A stretch of 39,886 bases of DNA from the IMG/VR virus record IMGVR_UViG_3300045119_000451, positions 1-39,886 of that record; one strand, written 5' to 3'. The position numbers and the translations under genes are program-made. This DNA comes from a virus. The notes beneath the pieces were generated by a model that was not told the DNA's origin, searched no databases, and was given only the letters and a program-made list of their open reading frames with translations. Within the stretch, counting starts at the first letter, position 1; each line of letters starts with the position of its first letter. Below, in pieces: positions 36,277 to 39,886 of this stretch.

Positions 36277-37251
36277 TCAGTTGGCGGCACCGATGAACGC
36301 GGCGACCGCGTGCGTCGCGTTGCGTTCGATCCCGCCGCGGTTGCGGTCGTAGAACCGGATCATCGACGAGTCGGCGTGACCGGTCGAGTCGATGATGTCG
36401 CGCTCTGGTACACCGGCATCGAGGGCCATGGTCACGAACGAGTGCCTCAAGCTATGCGGCGTGATGCGCTTGGTCACGCCGATCTTGCGGCACAACCTGC
36501 GCACCGTGCGCCTGGCCGAGCCGACCTTCAGCCGTGTGGTGCCGTCACGGCCGAGCAGCAACGGGCCGCTGGTGCGTCCGTCCATCGAACGTTCGAGCGC
36601 CCACGCGGTACGCACAGCGAGAGCGAGCGTGCCGACCTTGCCACCTTTCCTGTGAGGCAAGTGCAACGTCCGGTAGCCGCGTTCGAAGCCGAGCTCCTCG
36701 ACGTTGGAAGCGAGGCACTCGCCGATGCGCAGACCGTTCAACGCGAGGAGACAGATCAGCGAGTACGTCATCGGCGACTCGGCCTCGGCGGCCTTGAGCA
36801 TGTCGGCGAGCTGCGGACGCGACAGGCCGTTCGAGGTCGACACGAACTCGATCTTCGGCCGGCGTACGTGGGCGGCCGGGTTGACGATCAGGTAGCCGTC
36901 CATCGCAGCGAACTTGTACATGCCACATACTGCGTTCAACTTGGCGGCGACCGAGGCCTTGGCGAGACAGCGTTCCTCGCCGAGGTGTCGGGCCCACGCT
37001 TCGATGTGCGCGCGCTGGGCGTTCAGCACGTCGACACGGTGAAGGATGCACCAGTCGCACCATTGGCGGATCGAGATGGCGTACCCGGCGCGGGTGCCTT
37101 TCGGGTAGCGGGCGAGGAAGCCGCCGATGATGAACTGCAGGGGGTTGGCGGCGACTGCCACCGGGAGCGTACTTTGCTGAGTCACGGGCCTGACCTTCCA
37201 AGGAGGTTGGTGCTCGAGGTGCCCGTTGACGTTCGTAGCGTCGGCGGGCAC
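36277..37251 (-). CDS. Tyrosine recombinase 2, beside the variable small-gene array
   Basis: A complete 324-residue tyrosine recombinase, clearly different from the lysogeny integrase. Core-binding domain ~35-130. Catalytic residues R175 (NGLRIGE), K202 and/or K205 (HRKGGK), H266-x-x-R269 (HSLRH), H292 (TGHAD) and Y301 (FYDR). The GTG start at 37251 is nine bases after the stop of the 50-residue micro-ORF. A downstream GTG would remove 22 residues. It faces away from repeat A and the small-gene array. Possible roles: a second integrase, dimer resolution, or exchange of cassettes in the array. Confidence 0.9.
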   Translation of the reverse strand: MPADATNVNGHLEHQPPWKVRPVTQQSTLPVAVAANPLQFIIGGFLARYPKGTRAGYAISIRQWCDWCILHRVDVLNAQRAHIEAWARHLGEERCLAKASVAAKLNAVCGMYKFAAMDGYLIVNPAAHVRRPKIEFVSTSNGLSRPQLADMLKAAEAESPMTYSLICLLALNGLRIGECLASNVEELGFERGYRTLHLPHRKGGKVGTLALAVRTAWALERSMDGRTSGPLLLGRDGTTRLKVGSARRTVRRLCRKIGVTKRITPHSLRHSFVTMALDAGVPERDIIDSTGHADSSMIRFYDRNRGGIERNATHAVAAFIGAAN

Positions 37252-37253
37252 CG

Positions 37254-37270
37254 CTCTCAGTTATTGAGAG
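37254..37270. repeat. Dyad CTCTCA-N5-TGAGAG at the array/recombinase border
   Basis: CTCTCAGTTATTGAGAG has perfect 6-bp arms around a five-base spacer, like a small recombinase core site. It lies between the recombinase 2 start and the outer edge of repeat A. It could also be an operator. Its presence on the other side of repeat A copy 1 cannot be seen because the window starts there. Confidence 0.4.
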
Positions 37271-37413
37271 TGGCGGGAAGATACATGCTGGGTGTCACAC
37301 GAATGGTGGATGGTCCTGACAGGCAGGTCCGTGCGGCAGTTATCCGCGGTCGATACTTCGCTCCCCGCTGCTCGGTGAGCAGCGGGGAGCCGGAGATATG
37401 TGCCGCTGGTCAT
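37261..37413 (-). CDS. 50-residue MTSGTYLR micro-ORF in repeat A
   Basis: Starts MTSGTYLRLPAAHRAAGSEV. Its ATG overlaps the preceding TGA (ATGA). It ends TAA nine bases before recombinase 2. The reading frame passes through the hairpin. Apart from the conserved linker start the sequence is low in recognisable structure. It is the last element of the array and may deliver ribosomes to the recombinase gene. Confidence 0.4.
   Translation of the reverse strand: MTSGTYLRLPAAHRAAGSEVSTADNCRTDLPVRTIHHSCDTQHVSSRHSQ
37272..37413. repeat. Direct repeat A, copy 2
   Basis: Matches 1-142 with a single difference. It contains the 50-residue micro-ORF and the hairpin (37360-37390), and ends exactly at the micro-ORF start codon, where the x and y versions part. 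Lies directly upstream of recombinase 2. Confidence 0.95.
37360..37390. terminator. Perfect 13-bp hairpin in repeat A, copy 2
   Basis: Same 13-5-13 hairpin as at 89-119, without a T-run. It could attenuate transcription from the small-gene array into recombinase 2, or be part of a structured recombination site. Confidence 0.6.
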
Positions 37414-37571
37414 GGCTCGGCCTGAGTGGTCACGGCGAGGTGAGCGAGGAACGACGCCGTTGCCTCGTCCTCGGTGTCGACCAACGGCCCCATCCAGTCG
37501 CAAGAGCACTCGGCGTGGACACGGCTCCCGTGGATGAACGCTCGACAGATGTACTGCGTGTGCCTCGTCAC
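37410..37571 (-). CDS. Small Cys-containing protein (y cassette)
   Basis: A 53-residue protein starting GTG. It contains YICRAF, VHAECSCDWMGPLVDTEDEA and SFLAHL, with three cysteines plus His as a possible zinc site, and resembles small actinophage proteins with HxxCxCxW. Its GTG overlaps the stop of the micro-ORF upstream (GTGA). Function unknown. Confidence 0.6.
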   Translation of the reverse strand: MTRHTQYICRAFIHGSRVHAECSCDWMGPLVDTEDEATASFLAHLAVTTQAEP

Positions 37572-37600
37572 GGCTGGTCCCGAAGATATGCGCCGCTCAC
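37568..37600 (-). CDS. SGAYLR relay micro-ORF
   Basis: Ten codons, MSGAYLRDQP, starting GTG. The start overlaps the upstream stop (GTGA) and its TGA overlaps the next GTG (GTGA). A member of the conserved linker family, with TATCTTCGG in place of TATCTCCGG. Confidence 0.5.
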   Translation of the reverse strand: MSGAYLRDQP

Positions 37601-38010
37601 TCGAACTCCAGCGGCTCGTCCAGTTCGTACGCCGAGCGGAGGCCGTTGATGAACCGCTCGGTCGTTGTCGCCCAGTTGCGGATGTGCCCTGTCCCATCGC
37701 CCATCTCGACCAACTTCGGGAGCAGCGTCTCCAAGCGGAGGGCGAGCCAGTGGCAATCCTTCGGCTCGATCTCACCGTCGCAGTCGGAGTGCACGAGCAG
37801 AATGAGCAACGGATCTTCGGGCGGGCGGCCGCCCCAGTGCCCCTGGTAGTTGTCGGGCGACCAGTTGCCGTTGATCACAGGACTGGCGAACCTCGCACCG
37901 CTCTCGGTCTCCACCAGGTCGTAGCCAGCGATCTCGGCCAGCGTGGTGCGCCAGCGATGGAAGGCGGAGTACGCACCGCTCCACGCGTCGTGTGAGCAAT
38001 CGAGGCCCAT
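37597..38010 (-). CDS. Conserved hypothetical phage protein (MGLDxSH)
   Basis: A 137-residue protein beginning MGLDCSHDAWSGAYSAFHRWR, with PPEDPLLILLVHSDCDGEIEPKDCHWLALRLETLLPKL. The pattern MGLD-x-S-H-D-x-W-x-G-A-Y-S-x-F and HSDCDG recurs in uncharacterised proteins of phages and bacteria as far as I recall. Role unknown. AGGAGG lies seven bases before the ATG, within the preceding micro-ORF, which itself stops on this ATG (TGATG). Confidence 0.75.
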   Translation of the reverse strand: MGLDCSHDAWSGAYSAFHRWRTTLAEIAGYDLVETESGARFASPVINGNWSPDNYQGHWGGRPPEDPLLILLVHSDCDGEIEPKDCHWLALRLETLLPKLVEMGDGTGHIRNWATTTERFINGLRSAYELDEPLEFE

Positions 38011-38048
38011 CAGCCCTCCTGGTCCCGGAGATATGTGCCGCTGGTCAT
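38010..38048 (-). CDS. MTSGTYLRDQEG relay micro-ORF
   Basis: Twelve codons. The ATG overlaps the upstream TGA (ATGA) and its own TGA overlaps the next ATG (TGATG). It contains an exact copy of AGCGGCACATATCTCCGGGA, the array consensus, followed by the AGGAGG ribosome site of the next gene. Confidence 0.5.
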   Translation of the reverse strand: MTSGTYLRDQEG

Positions 38049-38128
38049 GTCCGCTCTCCTGGCGCCCACCAAGCGAGCAGAGCGAGCGCGAAGGCGACGG
38101 CACCGACCACGACGTAGTAACCGATCAT
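38045..38128 (-). CDS. 27-residue membrane peptide (y cassette)
   Basis: A micro-gene starting MIGYYVVVGAVAFALALLAW, essentially one membrane helix with a short tail (WAPGERT). Both ends overlap relay micro-ORFs by four bases. Function unknown. Confidence 0.55.
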   Translation of the reverse strand: MIGYYVVVGAVAFALALLAWWAPGERT

Positions 38129-38160
38129 GGACGCGCCCGGAGATATGCAGCGCCGGTCAT
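38125..38160 (-). CDS. MTGAAYLRARP relay micro-ORF
   Basis: Eleven codons. Start and stop overlap the flanking genes, both as ATGA. The variant nucleotide word GGCGCTGCATATCTCCGGG retains the AYLR codons. Confidence 0.5.
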   Translation of the reverse strand: MTGAAYLRARP

Positions 38161-38312
38161 TGCCCTTCCTCAAGCAGGAACACGCGGTCCTCGTCGGACA
38201 GCATCGGGTCGGCCAACAGCGCTCGTTCCTCGTCCTCCTCGGTGCTGTCCTCATTGCCGAGGGCACTCATGAGCAGCGCGTGTTGCGGGTCCGCGTCGGC
38301 CCAGTCAGTCAT
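38157..38312 (-). CDS. Small acidic protein (y cassette)
   Basis: A 51-residue, strongly acidic protein starting MTDWADADPQHALLMSALG, with EDSTEEDEER and SDEDRVFLLEEGQ. It has no cysteines or membrane segment. Could be a protein-binding inhibitor or DNA mimic (speculative). Linked to micro-ORFs at both ends. GGAG precedes the start. Confidence 0.55.
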   Translation of the reverse strand: MTDWADADPQHALLMSALGNEDSTEEDEERALLADPMLSDEDRVFLLEEGQ

Positions 38313-38374
38313 CCGAACCGCTCCTTACTCCGAAGGTTGGCCGGGCGCGGTGCCCGGAGATAACTACCGGCCAC
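38309..38374 (-). CDS. GSYLR / LRSKER relay micro-ORF
   Basis: Twenty-one codons starting GTG inside the end of the upstream gene. It reads MAGSYLRAPRP then ANLRSKERFG, so it joins both linker words: the GSYLR start and the LRSKER end also found at 39814-39849. The LRSKER codons contain the AAGGAG ribosome site of the next gene. It stops on the next ATG (ATGA). A CCGGGC-N5-GCCCGG hairpin lies within (38341-38357). Confidence 0.5.
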   Translation of the reverse strand: MAGSYLRAPRPANLRSKERFG

Positions 38375-38840
38375 GCGGCACCGTCACGCCTAGACCGAAG
38401 TCGATGACGACGTTCTCGCCAGGGCCGACAGGAAAGCCGTCGATGTCGATCGTGATGTGGTCGCCGTGATCGGCGGCCTCGGCGCCCTCATCGTCGGGTT
38501 CGCAGTCGAGGAACTCCGAGATCCCTTCGGGCATCGGCACGTCGTCGAGGTGTGCTTCCCACTCCGGGTTCGTCTTGAACCACTCGACACGCTTGAGTGT
38601 CGCTTTCGTCTTGTCGACGGTGGCGTGCACGCTTTCGACGATCCAGGTCGTCTTCATGCTGGTCTCCTTGGATGGGGCTAGGGCTTCGAGCCGGTCGGCT
38701 GCTTCGCCGAGCAACGCGGCGATCTGGTCGGCCTCTGCTACTTCACCGGACGTGGGACCGGCGGCAACGGCGTCAGGGATCAACTCCCGCAGCTCGGCGA
38801 CGATCTCGGCCACGTCCCGGAGATAACTACCGCTCGACAT
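38364..38840 (-). CDS. Acidic protein with MSSGSYLRD linker fused to its N-terminus (y cassette)
   Basis: A 158-residue protein. It starts MSSGSYLRD, the array linker, and continues without stop into a helical domain (VAEIVAELRELIPDAVAAG ... AEADQIAALLGEAADRLEAL). Then comes SMKTTWIVESVHATVDKTKATLKRVEWFKTNPEWEAHL and an acidic C-terminus (EFLDCEPDDEGAEAAD). A strong AAGGAG before the internal MKTTW methionine (near 38655) suggests a second, ~97-residue product. The fusion shows the linker can become part of a protein. Function unknown. Confidence 0.65.
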   Translation of the reverse strand: MSSGSYLRDVAEIVAELRELIPDAVAAGPTSGEVAEADQIAALLGEAADRLEALAPSKETSMKTTWIVESVHATVDKTKATLKRVEWFKTNPEWEAHLDDVPMPEGISEFLDCEPDDEGAEAADHGDHITIDIDGFPVGPGENVVIDFGLGVTVPRGR

Positions 38841-38979
38841 CGAGGCTCCTGAAGTAGTGCGGCGGCAGGTTGTCGCGGCCGACCGACTCGTGCGAGACGC
38901 AGAGCGGGCGCCATTCGTGGGCCGGTTCGAACCAGTATTCGCAGGTCGCCACATCGTCACCGAACCAGCACAGCGTCAT
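38827..38979 (-). CDS. Small Cys/His protein (y cassette)
   Basis: A 50-residue protein starting MTLCWFGDDVATCEYWF, with LCVSHE downstream. C4, C13 and C27 with a following His may bind zinc. ATG overlaps the methyltransferase stop. The TAG is 14 bases inside the next gene's linker start. Function unknown. Confidence 0.6.
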   Translation of the reverse strand: MTLCWFGDDVATCEYWFEPAHEWRPLCVSHESVGRDNLPPHYFRSLDVER

Positions 38980-39626
38980 GCCGCGGCCCTCAGGTGGTCG
39001 GCGAGCTGCCGACCGAGCCACTCGGTGTAGGCGGGCGGGATGGCCTGCGAACGTTCCGCCCGAGTCATCCAATCGATCCCCATCGCGGCGCGCTCGTCGG
39101 CGGCGCAGGGAGGATGGCCGACGACCGCGGCGAACTTGGCGCGCTGGCCGTTGCCGGCACCGGCCCCGTTCCCGGTGATCGAGATGGCCGGCCCCGTGTG
39201 AGCGCACGGCGCCATCAGGGCGAAGCCGAACCACGAGGTCTCGAACCACCGCTCACGGCGCAGATACGGCAGGTCGAACATGCACCCGCACAGCTTGAAG
39301 TCGGCTCGCATCGGCGCGCCGGGCACGTTCTCGATCACCCACGGCGTCGACTGCTCGCGCAGTCGCGCCCGGGTCGGTGCCAACAGGTCGGGATAGACCT
39401 TGCCCCGAGCCCGCAACGCGTTCGTCGCCGAGCTGTAGGCCTGGCACGGCGGGGACGCATGGATGGCGTCGTACCCGTCGAGCGGCCACGTCATCGCGTC
39501 GCCCTGGTGCAACTCGAAGGGGTAGTTCGGCTGCGGTTCGATGTCCACGCCCACGACCTCGAAGCCGGCGCGGTGGTAGCCCATCGCCGCGCCGCCCGCG
39601 CCGCAGAAGAGGTCGAGCAGTCTCAT
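38976..39626 (-). CDS. C5 cytosine DNA methyltransferase
   Basis: A 216-residue compact enzyme. Motif I DLFCGAGGAAMGYHRAGF (5-22), motif IV ASPPCQAYS with catalytic C61, motif VI ENV (99-101), motif VIII-like RRER (123-126), and a motif X-like end AIPPAYTEWLGRQL. It transfers methyl from SAM to C5 of cytosine. The short target-recognition part (~127-190) is smaller than in bacterial enzymes. No paired restriction gene is seen, so defence against host restriction is the likely use. Present only in the y version. Confidence 0.92.
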   Translation of the reverse strand: MRLLDLFCGAGGAAMGYHRAGFEVVGVDIEPQPNYPFELHQGDAMTWPLDGYDAIHASPPCQAYSSATNALRARGKVYPDLLAPTRARLREQSTPWVIENVPGAPMRADFKLCGCMFDLPYLRRERWFETSWFGFALMAPCAHTGPAISITGNGAGAGNGQRAKFAAVVGHPPCAADERAAMGIDWMTRAERSQAIPPAYTEWLGRQLADHLRAAA

Positions 39627-39817
39627 GGCCGCGCCATCCGTCGTTCGCGGCGCTGCCGTTTGCGTCTCGCGCTGGTCAGACCGAGGTCGTCCCACCATCC
39701 GTTGCACTTAGGACAGACCACCACGACGTGACGGCGCAGCCCGATCCAGACGGAGACGAGCACGTTGCCGTGCGTGCCGTCCTTCCAGTACGGGCAGACC
39801 TCGGGCGCTCGCTTCAC
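39623..39817 (-). CDS. Small zinc-ribbon-like protein (y cassette)
   Basis: A 64-residue protein starting GTG that overlaps the micro-ORF stop. CPYWKD near the N-terminus and VVVVCPKCNGWWDD give three cysteines, with a very basic tail (RRKRQRRERRMARP) suggesting DNA or RNA binding. AAGGAG lies seven bases upstream. Overlaps the methyltransferase start by four bases. Confidence 0.65.
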   Translation of the reverse strand: MKRAPEVCPYWKDGTHGNVLVSVWIGLRRHVVVVCPKCNGWWDDLGLTSARRKRQRRERRMARP

Positions 39818-39849
39818 GACCGCTCCTTACTCCGAAGTTCCCTCGTCAT
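39814..39849 (-). CDS. MTRELRSKERS relay micro-ORF
   Basis: Eleven codons. The ATG overlaps the shared upstream gene's TGA and the stop overlaps the next GTG (GTGA). It spans the ribosome site AAGGAG of the next gene. In the x version the first seven codons are the same but continue into an 80-residue protein. Confidence 0.5.
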   Translation of the reverse strand: MTRELRSKERS

Positions 39850-39886
39850 TTCCGTGCGTCCTCGAAGTCCTTGTCGACCGCCAAAC
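39828..39886. repeat. Direct repeat B, copy 2 (window right edge)
   Basis: Fifty-nine bases identical to 971-1029. It is the point where the y path rejoins the shared core, supporting a circular molecule of 38,857 bp for the y version. Confidence 0.95.
39846..39886 (-). CDS. 3' end of the 989-1486 gene, cut by the window edge
   Basis: The last codons (... GLAVDKDFEDARK and TGA) of the hypothetical gene fully present at 989-1486. The rest lies beyond the right edge, which is equivalent to position 1030 on the circle. Confidence 0.85.
   Translation of the reverse strand, partial: LAVDKDFEDARK

Noticed and set aside
35716-37425. A 569-codon plus-strand open frame
   Set aside because: It is antisense to the HNH and recombinase genes, whose motifs are complete. 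Long antisense frames are common at this GC content.
1-39886. Repeat A copies as attL and attR of a 37.3 kb integrated prophage
   Set aside because: Repeat B shows a second direct repeat at a different spacing, in the order expected for two cassettes on one circle, and no bacterial genes are seen outside either repeat. Not fully excluded.

Overview
The window is almost certainly the complete genome of a temperate, long-tailed (siphovirus-type) phage of a GC-rich actinobacterium, assembled as a circle or circularly permuted molecule. Gene content is actinophage-like: HNH-terminase-portal-MuF-scaffold-HK97 capsid head module, 816-residue tape measure with a frameshifted tail chaperone pair, RecT plus YqaJ-type exonuclease plus RusA, a C5 methyltransferase, and many very small overlapping genes. 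The only cell-wall enzyme in the lysis module is an amidase. No mycolylarabinogalactan esterase (LysB) is seen, so a host without a mycolic-acid layer is more likely than a mycobacterium (inference).

Layout. Nearly everything is on the minus strand and is read from right to left. 37.3-39.9 kb: small-gene array with a C5 methyltransferase. 36.3-37.25 kb: a second tyrosine recombinase. 33.5-36.1 kb: HNH and both terminase subunits. 29.95-33.5 kb: portal, MuF-like protein, scaffold, capsid. 27.2-29.95 kb: three glycosyltransferases and a methyltransferase, inserted between the capsid and the connector genes. 15.8-27.2 kb: connectors, tail tube, chaperones, tape measure, tail tip and fibre. 13.7-15.8 kb: amidase endolysin and small membrane proteins. 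11.9-13.6 kb, plus strand: lysogeny block (XRE repressor, first tyrosine integrase, membrane protein), closed by a strong two-way hairpin terminator. 1.0-11.8 kb, minus strand: early operon starting with an excisionase-like gene at a three-operator divergent control region, then zinc-finger and small membrane proteins, RusA, exonuclease, RecT, Zn-ribbon proteins, and a replication initiator that contains a palindromic candidate origin. Genes in this operon are joined almost everywhere by 1-4 base stop/start overlaps. No gene-free stretch exceeds 300 bases. The longest, 1487-1713, holds dyad sites and a plus-strand promoter.

The most unusual region is at the two window ends. Positions 1-142 repeat 37272-37413 (141 of 142 identical) and positions 971-1029 repeat 39828-39886 exactly. 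The order is A-x-B-core-A-y-B. The simplest reading is one circular core with two alternative cassettes: x (an 80-residue protein and a VWA protein) or y (about eight genes including the methyltransferase). Both cassettes are bounded by the same kind of element: a conserved sequence encoding a micro-ORF that begins M-(T/S)-S-G-(T/S/A)-Y-L-R. Each micro-ORF overlaps the stop of the gene before it, and several also overlap the start of the gene after it. Seven copies are present, all next to the second tyrosine recombinase. This could be an integron-like or recombination-prone small-gene array with translational relay linkers, and it is the best candidate here for an undescribed system.
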